Source: Biomphalaria glabrata (taxonomy: Eukaryota > Mollusca > Gastropoda > Planorbidae). From it: a DNA stretch of 64,000 nt. Location: positions 3,450,001 to 3,514,000 of the forward strand of contig NC_074716.1 in NCBI RefSeq assembly GCF_947242115.1, written 5' to 3'. The notes below the pieces were generated by a model. The model saw only the letters and a program-made list of their open reading frames with translations, did not search any database and had not been told where the DNA came from. Position 1 is the first letter of the stretch. The number at the start of each line of letters is the position of its first letter. Shown one piece after another: positions 22,880 to 34,880 of the stretch. The translations under genes and the position numbers were made by a program.

Positions 22880-23075
22880 ATACAGACTTTACTTCAAAAA
22901 AGATGATTACACGCTACGCGTGTCACTAGGTCAATCTAGTCATGCATGTTAACCTCAATGACTTAAATTCCGCCAAGTCATTGGTTTTCCTGGCAGACTA
23001 AGGCAACCCATCCCATGTTTTAATAGCACCAGTGAAGAAGAGTAGGTTATTTATACAAATTTGTCCAAGCCATAA
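22880..23075 (-). mobile_element. LINE 3' end fragment (family K)
   Basis: Reverse of the block at 10410-10600: the GACGCGTAG..GTAATCATC 3' block at 22895-22925 and the SFF...GAIKTW remains at about 23010-23040. Decayed. Adjacent to a SINE on the same strand. Confidence 0.65.
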
Positions 23076-25766
23076 GATCCCTACTTTAACAGTAGCCTAC
23101 CAATTAGAATCTACTGTTAGAAAAGGCCACTAATGACTAATTTACACTTCGGTTTATGACCACAAAAATAATTCCAAAACTTGATCAGCCTTTCCCACAA
23201 AAAATAAAAATGTCAAGATCTTCGATTCCGAAACTGGGATGGCAGGACTGGTGCGCATATACCATACGTCCTAAAAGCTGACTAAATTACTAATACATGG
23301 CAGTGCAGAGCATGTTTGCATTCGCTTTATAGGACAAAATCTTATTCTCGAAATGCAGTGTAATATGAAACTCCCTGCCTATTGTAACATTTATAGAGTT
23401 TTTTCAACTTAAACTCACGAATATTCTTTCGAAACAATTTGTGTGAAGTACGGAATTGTTCTAACAAATGTAATATTTACTTCTGAGTTGGATCTATCTT
23501 TTCAGCAGTCCATTTCAGAATCAAGCCCTTACATTGGCTATTAGAGCAACATTAGAAATGTGGACTCAATCATGACAGGAAAAAGCTAGCTAGCCCTTGA
23601 TCGCTCCTCGCGGAGAGGGGGAATATTGGCGTTTCAAGCTACGAGTGGAAGCAGCCAGCCATCTGCAAAGAACTAACAGCAAGAGAAGACCCAACCAACA
23701 GGTGTCATGTGCGCGGTCCATTTTTTCAAGGGGAAGAATATATATTACAATTTAATGAGAATATTGTCTTATTTAATATATCTTTAGAGGTCTATAGATA
23801 ATAGCATGTTTGAAATTAACATTGTTCTATTTAGCACAACATCCACTAAAGACTTGATACTAATTATACAATTTTATTGACAACATCCACTAAAGACGTT
23901 ATATACTAAGTCAACAAAAAAAAAAAAAGTACTTCAGTTCAATACATTTATTGAAATCACAGACTGAACACAGTAATACAACTTTCAACTAAAACTGAAT
24001 ATCTGGACAACCCAATTTTCACCAGATCAAACTATTATGATGAAACAAGTTTCCACTGAAACATTAATATTTAATTATCTTTAATTCAAAACCAAAAATT
24101 AACAAACAATGTGTATTGTTCAAATCAGAAAAAAAAAAATGCATGAAGATGATTTCAATGAAATAATGACCAAAAAAAAAAAGATTTATGATTGACAGAA
24201 AAAGTTCTGATCTTAAGAATAAAATGGCACTGCAGCAACAGCTATTCAGAAAATGCACTATCCTCCTAACATTTGAAGTACCAGTAAATCTACTTTAGTC
24301 ATGTAAAGTGCGCCTTTCAATCTAAATGTCAATATTTTCATACACTGTAAGCAAAAAAAAAAAAAAAAAAAAGGAAAAAAGTTTTTTTTTAAAGACCTGT
24401 TTTCAAAGTATACTTTCTAAATCAATCCAAACAAATCAGTTCAAAACTTACAGCACAATAAAATTCTATTGTAAGCAAACTACTAATAAAGGGAAAAGAA
24501 ACCTACACAGGAATAATATCAAAGTCGGAAAATAATCATTTATTACCTAAATACCAGAACAAATGTTTTTCCAAGTCTAACAGAATGCTGTTATTATATA
24601 TAATTATATATACTAGTAATATGCATTCAATTCAATTTAGTAAACTGCTACATAAACAGGTATGTATAAATATACAGAGATGTATAAATAACTTTTCTAT
24701 CAGCACAGAATCCAGCACAAGGCAAATTTGTGATTGGGAAACAATATTTTGAGACAAAACTTTTCAGAAGAAAAATGGGGGAAATTCTTTGCCCAACCAT
24801 GCCTGGAGCAGTATACATTTCTGACTGGCATGTCACAAGCCACACCACCACAAAACATAGTTGACTCCAATGGACTAAGTTCTGCTCTCCAGGCAGGATT
24901 TTAAGGAACCAGGTAGCAGACATCATGAGCCATAGTTTATGCAGGGCTATAAATTTGACATCTCTACTTTAGAAGCTCATGATACAGATAATTTTTTTTT
25001 AAATATAAAAAGCAATAGTATATATATATATATATTCTGTAAAGTTATTATCACAGCTGAACCCATATTATGGTGGCTACAATTATACATTGTCACAAAC
25101 GTCATTTCATGCGATTGGTTAAAATTTAAATGGGTAGGTCCATCAACTGTCAACTCTAAAATTCATTTTTTTACTGAATGAATGATGTATAACATGAGTA
25201 GAAAAATAAAAACATCATAAAATATTAGCGTTTACATTTTACAAAATAATTTTGTAAAAATAATTATAGCAGTATCAGGTTTACAATACCTCTGAAACAT
25301 GTTTGCAAATCTGGGTTTTGTAGAAAGAATTTGAAAATAAAATTGTATTTATTACTGGTATAATCTATTTGACATCTTGGACAGGATAACCAACAATATA
25401 AATTATTTATTTACTTTAATAAACTGTCTTATTTTTAAGTTTCTCAAATGAAATGCAACAAAATACTGTAATTGGTCTAACACTGATGGTGATGTATTCA
25501 TGGGGCTTTTACTACAGACATTATATTAGTAGGTTGTTTTTTTTTCTTTTCTATAAATTTTGTGAGAGGATATATGAAAAGAATTTAGAAAGTAAACATA
25601 GCTTAAAAAACAATGCCAATTTCACTCAGTATGATAAACCAACATGAATTTCACATTTTTAAATTGTAATGATATCACAATAAACAGGATTTTAGAAAAC
25701 TGAAAGATTTAGCTTTTGAATCAAACTTGTCAACATGAAAGTTGCAGCCCATTCTGTTTGAAATCA
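23076..25766. other. Non-coding; includes 3' flank of the zinc-finger gene
   Basis: No exon recognised. The right part (about 24000-25766) is AT-rich and probably holds the 3' untranslated region of the zinc-finger gene; TTTATT words (AATAAA on the minus strand) are at about 25347 and 25402. A small GC-rich block at 23590-23720 is unexplained. Confidence 0.4.
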
Positions 25767-28700
25767 TTACTTATAGAAAGCATATGTTCTATGTATCTGC
25801 ATGTGCAGATCTAACTCGTATTTATGATTAAAAGATGTATCACAAATTTTGCATCTCTTCATGTGAGTCTTTTCATGCTTGCGTAAAGTTGTTCCCCTTC
25901 CAAATGCCTTCCCACACAGGCGGCACACAAAGGGCCGGTCACCTGTATGGATAGTCATATGGGACTTCAAGTGACCATTCTTGAAGAACCTCTTTCCACA
26001 TTCTCCACATTCAAATAAGCGCTCCCTGCTTTCGGAGCCAGAAGTGACAATCTGTGGCTGAGAAATGGCAATGATCTTCTCCACATCTTGGCCCTGACAG
26101 CTGGTAGAGGCCACCAAGAAGGACTCCTGCGCCGTGTCTTTATAGACATCGACTGGCTGCGAGATGATCTGATACGACGATGCTCCAGAACCTGAGCCAG
26201 TGTAGACGTGAGTGCTGGAGTTGTCACCACCTTCTGTGTTGGGAATCTGGATGAATGTGATGGTGTCATTCCTGCTGCTGCAGGGAGGTTGGGGGTGATA
26301 TGAGGGGTTAAAGTGACCCATTGGCGCTGAGAATGAAGGAGTCAGAGCAATAGTTTTCTCATCAGCATCCAGGTTGCCAGTTATAGATGAATTGTTTGAA
26401 TATTGTTTTTCCTCCTCATCAAACTCAGCGTAGTCCTCATTGTTTGCATCATCTTCATCAAGATAATGTTTCTCCACTTTGTGAAACGAGGTGTGCTTGG
26501 CGAGATCGTACTTATCCTCAAAAAATTTATCACAGTGACTACAAATGTGAGTCTTCATGTGTCTAGTGAGCACAGTCCTACGAACAAAGTCTTTACAACA
26601 TAAAGTACACCTGTTAATGTTCCGCTCAGCATCAATGTACGAATACCTTTTGAACATATCTCGATTCTGTTTGGAAACAATAGGCGAAGGAGGCATTTTG
26701 CTACCTTCTCCAGTGATTTCTGCTTTCATTAAAGCAGCTTTCTTTCTGTGCCGATATTTGTGTTCCAATAGATCTGACTTGTCCTCAAAGAACTTGTTAC
26801 AAAACTGGCAAACATGTGTTTTAAAGTGTCTTGTAAGTGTTGTTGGTCTGGCATATTTGCGTTTACAAATAGTGCAAGCAAAGATGTTGTTGGTTAAATC
26901 CAAACAGGAGTAATGATCAAATATTTGTTTGTTAGCTCTCACTATCTCTTCATGAGATAGTGTGTGGAGAAAATACACAGACCTGGGAACTTTAGGAGGT
27001 TCTCCTTCCAGAATGTCTTCCAGCTCATTGAGAAACTGGTCTTCAAAATCATCGTCTGATTCTGAGGACACCATTAAATAACCTTTCCAACCTTGTTTTG
27101 GTATATGAAGACGCTGAGCTTCGTTTTTTATTTCTTTCAATAGCTGCTTGACATGACGAGCTTTATGGGCAGCAAGTTTTTCTTTGTCTGTAAAGAATTT
27201 ATTGCAATACTCACAGACATGGCATTTGAAATGATTCTTAAGATATTTGATCTCCTCAAATTGCAAGTCACAAAGTTTACAGACAAAACTTTTAGTTTCC
27301 TCATCTTTCTCTGTATAGCGGTCAAAATCAGCTGCATGTTTCTTTATAATCTCATTATGACTGTACATTATAGGCTTCTGAAGTGAATAACTGTCTTTGT
27401 TGTCGAGGTCAGACTCTCCAGAAGTCAGAACTTCAGACTCTAACACAGATTTAATGCCCTCAAACAAATCATCATCTGAATCTGAGAGCTCAGAATCATT
27501 CATATTATCATCACTTCCATCCAGAGCACTGTTGATAATATCAAAAAACTCATGGCTGCTAAGGATACTTTCATCATCAGAGTCACCTTTGGCACTTTCT
27601 TGCTGTTTTCTGGTTTCTTCTTCACTCGAGTCTTCACTTTCTGAAAATTTGGAAACACTGAACCCTGAGCTAGTGCCTTTCTTACCAGTTCTGCTCACAA
27701 CAGGAATGGTGCTTTCTTCCAATGACGCACCACTAAAAAGCATTGTTGGAGCATGATGATTGACATGCTCCTTTAAATCACCGGCAGTTATAAATCGTTC
27801 ATTGCATATTTTGCAGGGATAATTTCTCTCCATGACGTGCTGTATGTGGATATGATCCTGCAGATCCTTATCGTCAAAAAAGCTCTTATCACAAGTGTCA
27901 CAGTGAAACATTCTGCCATGAAATCGCAAATGAATTTTTAATTTGGGCACTGACCCAAAAGTTTTCTTGCAAACTCCACAAACGTAAGTACCCTCATGCA
28001 CTCTGCTATGGTTTTCAAACCGCTTCTCGCTGGAAAATGTTTTTTGACAGATTTCACATTCTAATTTGCCACCCTTAGCACTGCTAGTTTGTCCAGACTT
28101 GGCGGTAGACATCTTTTGTTTTAAATCTTTATTATGTTTGTTAATGGCAGCTTTGATGAGCATTTCTTGAGAGGGTTTATTTATATTCAGTGACTTGTGA
28201 GTCTTGACATGTTCTTTGAGGCGATACAAGTTAGCAAAGGTTCTGGAGCATACTTTGCAAGACAATAGGTTGTTTTTGGTATGAGAGCGTTTGTGAATTT
28301 TGAGAAGCAAGGCGTTTATGCACCCTTTCTGACAAATATTGCACACATGTTTAAAACTATGTGATTTGACATGCTTCTTATACTCAGATTTACAAAAAAC
28401 AACTTTTTTACAATGCCTGCATGAAAAACCTTCTAGACGCACTTTGGTTTGAGAAGGAACAAATTGATCAACCTCTTTTTCACAGGTATTTGGAGGTTCC
28501 TTACTCTGCAGACGCAGCATGTTGTCCCGTTCATAACAAGCTCTAATGTGGGTCTGGGTTTTCATATGCTTCCTAAGAATACTTTCCCGCGTGTAGTCCG
28601 TGTTACAAATATCACAATGGAATGGCTTTTCTTTTGTGTGAGTCTGAATATGAGTTCTCAGATCTCCTTTACTTTTACATCGTGCATCACAGTATGGACA

Positions 28701-29654
28701 AGCAAATCTGTTGGTATGAGTTATGAAATGTTGTCTTAAAGTTTGCTTTTTGTTAAAAACCTTATTGCATTCCTCGCACTGATAGAGTGTCACACTGCCA
28801 TCTTTGTTGAGAAGTGGTTTCATCATTTCCATATCCTTCTCTTTCACTTTAGCATTGCTTATTTTAGCTGCACTTCTCGTGCGTCTTTCCCGCTTTGGTT
28901 TATCAGTCTTAGAAGCTGACCTGGTCCTATATCTACGAGGTGGGTCAACAGGCGATATCACAACCACATGGGTAGCTGCACAAGAAGAATGAGAGCTAGA
29001 TGAAGGACTTGTCCTACTTTGGGTATGGTTAACAGCGGCTGAACTAGGGACAATTGGAGAGGATGCAGTATTGGTAGCAATAAGCTGCAAGCTTGTAGCT
29101 AAAGTTTTGCCCAGAGAGTTATCTCCTGACAAAGAATGAATAGAGTTGGATTTGGAAGCTGGTCTGGACTCATCATCTAGGTCAGCTATGTCTGGTTTAA
29201 GGTCCACAGTATTTTGGGAATCCTCTTCACTCTTGTCTTGTTTGGAGGCAAGAGTATGATAATGGTAAGTGTCATAGCTATCAGAATCACTTCTTTTGAA
29301 AGAAACTCTCTCTGTCTTGCTTTTATTTTGAAACTGATTATCTTCGTCAGTTGAAATACTTCTTTTTATTTGACTTGGTTTACACTTTTTTTCTTTGTCC
29401 AACATAGTTTCAGAAAATACATTATCATCATAGTGATCAGCTTTATAGGACTCATCATTGGAATCATCATGACTTGACAATCGTCTCTTAATATTCTTTA
29501 CTTTTTCTGCAATTTCCGCAGCACTGAATGAAGTAGAATTTTCCTTACTTTGTTTAGGCAACTCTTTCTTGCCTGCCCCTATGTCTAGCTGCTGGTTGTC
29601 CCAATCAAAACTGTCCATTGGCTCAGTCTTGATAACAATTTTCTCATCATCCAT
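25767..29654 (-). CDS. C2H2 zinc-finger protein, 19 fingers
   Basis: A single uninterrupted coding exon of 1295 codons; probable nuclear DNA-binding regulator. C2H2 fingers lie at about residues 291-313, 317-339, 345-369, 410-432, 436-458, 464-486, 531-553, 557-579, 583-606, 612-634, 790-812, 813-834, 925-947, 948-969, 1015-1036, 1037-1058, 1214-1236, 1242-1264 and 1267-1288. The N-terminus has IKTEP (residues 8-12), a match to the SUMO-acceptor consensus. Residues 15-290 are Ser/Asp-rich and disordered, with a basic patch at 240-265. Acidic segments lie at 670-760 and 862-890. Fingers 11-16 form three pairs, each pair almost without linker and preceded by a similar helix. The TGDRPF linker is seen only between fingers 17 and 18, so few fingers are spaced like classical KRAB-type arrays. 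An acceptor (TTTTAG at 29667) just upstream implies a 5' untranslated exon further up. Orthology not assigned. Confidence 0.92.
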   Translation of the reverse strand: MDDEKIVIKTEPMDSFDWDNQQLDIGAGKKELPKQSKENSTSFSAAEIAEKVKNIKRRLSSHDDSNDESYKADHYDDNVFSETMLDKEKKCKPSQIKRSISTDEDNQFQNKSKTERVSFKRSDSDSYDTYHYHTLASKQDKSEEDSQNTVDLKPDIADLDDESRPASKSNSIHSLSGDNSLGKTLATSLQLIATNTASSPIVPSSAAVNHTQSRTSPSSSSHSSCAATHVVVISPVDPPRRYRTRSASKTDKPKRERRTRSAAKISNAKVKEKDMEMMKPLLNKDGSVTLYQCEECNKVFNKKQTLRQHFITHTNRFACPYCDARCKSKGDLRTHIQTHTKEKPFHCDICNTDYTRESILRKHMKTQTHIRACYERDNMLRLQSKEPPNTCEKEVDQFVPSQTKVRLEGFSCRHCKKVVFCKSEYKKHVKSHSFKHVCNICQKGCINALLLKIHKRSHTKNNLLSCKVCSRTFANLYRLKEHVKTHKSLNINKPSQEMLIKAAINKHNKDLKQKMSTAKSGQTSSAKGGKLECEICQKTFSSEKRFENHSRVHEGTYVCGVCKKTFGSVPKLKIHLRFHGRMFHCDTCDKSFFDDKDLQDHIHIQHVMERNYPCKICNERFITAGDLKEHVNHHAPTMLFSGASLEESTIPVVSRTGKKGTSSGFSVSKFSESEDSSEEETRKQQESAKGDSDDESILSSHEFFDIINSALDGSDDNMNDSELSDSDDDLFEGIKSVLESEVLTSGESDLDNKDSYSLQKPIMYSHNEIIKKHAADFDRYTEKDEETKSFVCKLCDLQFEEIKYLKNHFKCHVCEYCNKFFTDKEKLAAHKARHVKQLLKEIKNEAQRLHIPKQGWKGYLMVSSESDDDFEDQFLNELEDILEGEPPKVPRSVYFLHTLSHEEIVRANKQIFDHYSCLDLTNNIFACTICKRKYARPTTLTRHFKTHVCQFCNKFFEDKSDLLEHKYRHRKKAALMKAEITGEGSKMPPSPIVSKQNRDMFKRYSYIDAERNINRCTLCCKDFVRRTVLTRHMKTHICSHCDKFFEDKYDLAKHTSFHKVEKHYLDEDDANNEDYAEFDEEEKQYSNNSSITGNLDADEKTIALTPSFSAPMGHFNPSYHPQPPCSSRNDTITFIQIPNTEGGDNSSTHVYTGSGSGASSYQIISQPVDVYKDTAQESFLVASTSCQGQDVEKIIAISQPQIVTSGSESRERLFECGECGKRFFKNGHLKSHMTIHTGDRPFVCRLCGKAFGRGTTLRKHEKTHMKRCKICDTSFNHKYELDLHMQIHRTYAFYK

Positions 29655-30402
29655 GTTTAGAAATGTCTAAAACAAAATGATCAAAACCTGGAGGCAAGCA
29701 AACAGTCTTTTCAGCTATTAGGGGCTCAAGTTACACTACCTTGAAGATAAAAGTCGCAGCAAAAAATGGGGTAATTCAGTTGCCAATATTTTCATTCTGA
29801 AAAGGAAATGTAAGACTACAGTAAAATATTAGGACTAAACATTGCAATTTTGGTATACTATTGTTTTTATTATTATCTCTTTATGTCTTTGTTTATACTC
29901 ATTGAATAAAATGATATTAATTGAGTGTCAATGCAAGTAAAGCAGAAATCATATCAATTTAATTATATTTCCTGTTAGATACTACCTCCTAAGTAGACTA
30001 AAAATTTTTAGATACAGTTTCAATAACTCGTCAAATTTTACTGACAGCTGTTAGCGAATTTCCACTTGTTAAGGCACAATGCCTACTACACTGGGCTAGC
30101 AAGCTTTCAGCTTATCTGCTCAATGTTACGTCTACTACAAGTGGTCAATGTCAATTAATCAAGACGACATAGCTCCAACCTATTACAGGACAGAAGATGA
30201 TGGCAGACATGGTATGAATCCAGGACCATTGTCAAAACAGTATGAAGCACATAATATGCAGCAGAACATTTACTCTCTTTTGTAAACTAAACAAATCTAT
30301 ATTTTTATAAAGCAATGATTTTTTAAAAAGTATAAACAAGGAGCCTTCAAACAATTTTAAAGCTTCTTGGGTTCTCCTTTAACTTATAGGTTGTCTGAAA
30401 CA
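29655..30402. other. 5' untranslated intron of the zinc-finger gene
   Basis: The minus-strand sequence TTTTGTTTTAG just before the coding exon (boundary at 29666) is a good 3' splice site, so transcription should start further right. The upstream exon was not located. The stretch itself is AT-rich with nothing else recognised. Confidence 0.5.
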
Positions 30403-30612
30403 TCAAGGAAAGGTGCATATTTTGCTATATCCCATACAGACAAAGCAAATGTCTGCTAGGAGCATAAAGAACATCTGGTAGCCAATGATTTCCAAAGTAA
30501 AAGTGAGAGCTCTTACAAAGCCTAATGATTTGAGACCCAAAGTAAAGCTAATGCTGAAGACAGATGCCATCAGTGCAAAGAGAACATTAAAGTCAAATTG
30601 ATCTCTTAACAT
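30403..30612 (-). other. Isolated hydrophobic open frame, 69 codons
   Basis: Starts directly after TTTGCTAG (acceptor-like) and ends at TGA. The product is strongly hydrophobic with two or three possible membrane helices and a less AT-biased codon choice than the flanks. No family recognised; it might be an isolated exon, a gene fragment or chance. Listed because the composition is unusual for this AT-rich stretch. Confidence 0.2.
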
Positions 30613-32590
30613 CTAGCAAACTTGATTTCTAAAAATAATAGCTCACCTATTACTGAAATCATGTTCTTGCAAACTTCTGCTATTCTTGAAATGAAGCATC
30701 ATCTTTGAAAAAAAAAAAAAAAAAAACAACAACCATCAAAATGATTTTTTGTTATATTTTAAGTTGTATGTCATTTTCTATTAGAAGTAGTAAACTTGAA
30801 GGGTTATTTTTTTTACCAAATTTTGAATTTAAATAAAAACGTAAAAACTAATTAAATAAAAAAAAGAGAACAGTACCAGCTTATTTATGTAAACATTGGG
30901 GAGTAGACATTATCACATATAAAATTTCTTTTTAAGAAAATGAAAAAGAAAATTATGGCAAAATAAATCATAAATCATGCATAGCCAGCATTCTTACATG
31001 AATTTTCTTAGTTTTAAATATTTCATACATATGGACTTTCACTGCAACTGTACCCTAACTTTACCCCAAACTTACTTCAGAGATACTATATGCTGATAGC
31101 CAGTGATATGACCAGATGTTACCTTTTTGAATGAACTGGTGATAGGCATGTGGTGTTTTTAAGATTCATGAAACCCAAATAAAAGTAGCAATAAAATCAT
31201 GAAGTAAGTACAGTTCAATGATTCTGAGATACTATTGTACAGCATTCAGTTGTTATTTAGATTTAATAGATAATCAACTTCATCATCAATCTCAAGGTAA
31301 ATGAGGGCCTGAGAGGCTCAAATACTTTCCACCAAGAACCCTGGGAGAAAAAAAAACATGCGATTGTGTGCAATGGACTTGTACCAGCACTCCAACTCTT
31401 TTTCCCATTTTTATCATTTGGATGGTTGCTACAGCACGATGAAAGCTAACACTAGAGGATGCTGGATGGGTAGTTATGTTTTCCCTGGTAGACCAAATTG
31501 AATTCCTGTTGTCTAGTTCTAGATCTATGAGTTAGTTGTGGCTTTAAATCTACCTCTACACTTAAACTTAACTTGAGAAAAATTTGCAAGAACAGAAGAC
31601 AAAATTCCAGATTTTAGGATATTGTCAATATTGTGTATTTTCTAACTAATCCACAGAGAAATCTATATTATATATTATATAAATATACAATATTTAGATC
31701 TATTTTTTTTTTTTTTTTACTAACCTTGACTTTGTTAGTCTAGATCTAGATTAGCTGTAGTTTATTTAGTCTAGATTTGGCCTTTTGATACCTTAGGGCG
31801 CCTTAGACCATCCCAAGACTCTGCTAGATCAAAGCCCATATCTTTGTCTTTAATGAGCTTGATACACTTCTTCAGCTCGTCTAGTCTAGAAAATAAGAAA
31901 TTATATCTTCATGATATATACTATATATATAACATATATATATATATACATATATATATATAGGCCTATAAATTCTAAATGTCTATTGAACTAAGTAGAA
32001 TCTAGATATACATATCTAGACTACCAATTAACAGTTGATAACAGATAAAAGCTATTGAAAAATTTAGATATAAAGATATAAGATCTAGTCTAGATATAAT
32101 TATAATTTTTTTTAGATTTAATAGACCTAGATTAGATTAAATTAGAAAGATCTAGTCTAGATGATTCTGATGACTAATCTTTTTATTCATTTGTTATTTA
32201 TTAGTCTAGATAGTAAAGATTTTTTTTTTTTACAGCAGCCCTGCTCTCCCTCTCACTTCTCTCCCCCCTCTGCCCTAATTATTGATCGACCATGCCAAGC
32301 ATGGTATCCTCTACAGAGAACAAATTACTGAATATATTGAGCAGATTAGACACACAGGGTCTCAGGGTTTTTTTGTCAACCAGGTAGGCTACAAGTAAAG
32401 CCTAGTAAGTTGTGCCATCAGTTATAAGCAGCGAAGGCAGATATGAGATAAGAACATACTATGACTTAACCCAATCGTAACCATCACTTTAACACGCAGC
32501 ACAAACAATAAAATGCTAGCACAACACACAGCCTCATTCAAGGTCATCATCTACCTGACCCTCTTTGACATCAGATTTATTTGTAACCAT
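30613..32590. other. Non-coding, AT- and TCTAGA-rich
   Basis: No exon seen. AGATCT/TCTAGA words thicken from 31500 to 32210, together with AT microsatellites near 31920-31970. Confidence 0.4.
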
Positions 32591-32599
32591 GCATGGTGA

Positions 32600-32735
32600 C
32601 GCAGTATAATAGATAAAGCCAAGAGGACAGGAAAGAGCTGGAAAGCCATTAAAAAACTAGGAAGAGACTACGCAGAGTGGCGTGTTTTTACTGAGGCCCT
32701 ATGTTCCATGAGGAACGCAAAGTAAGGATGATGAT
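32600..32735 (+). mobile_element. LINE C-terminal fragment, another family
   Basis: Encodes DKAKRTGKSWKAIKKLGRDY followed by AEWRVFTEALCSMRNAK and a stop. The W..F..ALCS.R ending is a known C-terminus of LINE ORF2-like proteins. Short 5'-truncated fragment. Confidence 0.65.
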
Positions 32736-33092
32736 GCGTAGTGAGATATAACAACATATCTATTCTTATTGACAAACGGATGATGAGTTTATATATATTT
32801 ACAGGTTTTTTTTTCTAGGACTAACTATTACGGAGATATAAAAATTGGGACGGCAGAGCTTAAGTTAACTTGTTGGCAAGATGTAAATGACTATAACAGT
32901 CACTAATAAAATGTCCAGATTCTAGATTTATCATACATTTATATCATAATATATATAGTATACAGTATAGTATACTATAGATTAGGGTCTAGATTATGAT
33001 CTAATAGATGAATGTAGTATAGTACTGTAATCTGTAGGCTATGCAGTATGCTATATATCTAGTAGTCTACTCTGTCAAGATTTAGTCTAGCT

Positions 33093-33804
33093 CAGTGATG
33101 CCCAACCTCATTTGACCAGCGGGCCATTTTAATCTCCAGCACTCGTGTCGCGGGCCACATCAATGAAAACGTATATAGACGATAGGAAATTGACCTGAAT
33201 TTGAAGTTATTCGATTAGAAACCCTTGGATCTATATTAAATACTTACATTAATGAATTGTATAATTGAAGCTTATTTTTTTCACGCATCAGATAATGGCC
33301 TAATTTCTGTACCGTACTTAAAATATGAGCAACTTTATAGCTAGCTTTACAACCGACTCATTTTCTTGTCTCTTTTTAGTAAATATTCCTATCGATCTAC
33401 ACTCTGTAGGCATAGTTAAACTATCTTTTATTCGCGGCTTAAATCGAGAATGTCGCCATATTTGTTTTATAATGCCATTTATAAGTTTTTCTTTTTTAAA
33501 CAGTCACACTTTCTTTACAAATCAAATATGTTAGCTGATTATTTTGTTCCACAAAAAGTAAAGATCCGTTCCCTTTTCAGATAGATTCTACATTCAGAGC
33601 CCCATTTAATAAGCATACAAATATTAAAGGTCATAGTACCAATTAACTAAAGAAAAAATTGGGGGGCCCTAACGTAGATAAAGATACATTTGTCAACCTT
33701 TTTTTTTTTTTTGAATGGGGGATTTTCTACACATTGTGCCAACATTTTGGCGGGCCGAATGGAACCACATCACTGGCCCGCGGGCCGTATTTTGGGCATC
33801 TCTG
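33093..33804. mobile_element. hAT-type element E, second copy
   Basis: The ends CAGTGATGCCCAACC and TTTTGGGCATCTCTG (one mismatch in the inverted repeat) lie between exact copies of GTCTAGCT (33085-33092 and 33805-33812). Subterminal GCGGGCCATTTTAAT and GCGGGCCGTATTTTG match the nested copy at 8977-9465. This copy is about 220 bp longer. The short frames inside have no transposase motif. Confidence 0.9.
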
Positions 33805-33829
33805 GTCTAGCTAAATCTATTTTATATGA

Positions 33830-34600
33830 ACTAGATCTAGATGATTTAATAGATCTATCTGCTATCTAAATCAATAGTAATAGATTGAGATATCTCTCTA
33901 GTCTCTAGTTATTTAGGACTAGGACTATAATCTATATCTAGATTTGGTTTAATTTAATTGACCAAATCAGTTTTAACTCTACTGTCTCTACTCACTAGAC
34001 TAGTAGTGTCTAGTGACCTAGTCTTTTAGGACTAAGTTACTTCTCTTGAATTTGGTCTACTTTGAAATAATAGCTCTAGATCTAGAATCTAGTTAGTTTA
34101 AATCTATCTAAAGTGAGTTAAGGCAATAAAGCATTCACATTGACGACATTGTCACCATGAAATTTGAGTCATTTACTATGATTTACTCATTCATGATTCA
34201 GTCACTTATTATGACTTAAACTTAGTCACTTATAATATACTTATAAATAGATCTAAATAGATAATCATAATTCATTCAATCATTGTAAGTAATTAATAAT
34301 TAATTTAACATACTACATACTAAGTAAGAGTCTAACAGTCAGTCTAACCTGAGAAGAGTCTAGATTCTATATTGATAATATTGACTATATATTTATAATA
34401 ATTATAATAATAATATAGAGTCTAGATCTAGACTATTCTAGACTAGTCTACGAATACGATTGTACTTGTCTGTCGGGATTGTTAGTGTTATAAATAATAC
34501 GTCAAATACTTTCAAATTGAGTCAGAGTAGATCATAGATCTAGAATCTATATCTAGATCTAGATGTAGACGTAGAGTAAGAGTGTAGTTACTCCCTAGTA
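33830..34600. repeat. TCTAGA/AGATCT-rich low-complexity tract
   Basis: Dense degenerate array of TCTAGA, AGATCT, CTAGATCTAG and ACTAGTCTAG words without a fixed period. Similar tracts occur at 7757-7830, 8760-8960, 31690-32210, 38700-39000, 43080-43480 and 45740-46140. Confidence 0.7.
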
Positions 34601-34854
34601 GAGTAGATGTAAAAAAAAAAAAGACAACAATTTTTCAATTTAAATTGAGTATAAGAAAAGAAAGGTTTTCACTAATTTTCATTTCATACTTTCAAGTTAT
34701 TAAAATTTAAGTTTAAAAAAAAGAGCTTAAACGATCTAGATCTCAAGTGGTTTAGACAAATCTAATCTAAATTAATCTAGATTCTAGTTTAACCTAAAAT
34801 ATTTCGAAACCTTTCCGGGTGTTTTCTAGCCTAGGCCTAACGTTTCGCAGACTC

Positions 34855-34880
34855 GTGCGCAAAGATGGTGCGCAGGCGCA
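34855..34880. promoter_or_regulatory. NRF1-like site, possible promoter
   Basis: TGCGCAGGCGCA at 34869-34880 differs from the NRF1 consensus TGCGCAYGCGCA at one spacer base, with a further GTGCGCA just left. CpG words are rare around here. It might mark the distant 5' end of the zinc-finger transcript (minus strand); that is inference. Confidence 0.35.

Noticed and set aside
27397-27756. Plus-strand Ser-rich frame
   Set aside because: Antisense shadow of the acidic Ser/Asp-rich part of the zinc-finger gene.
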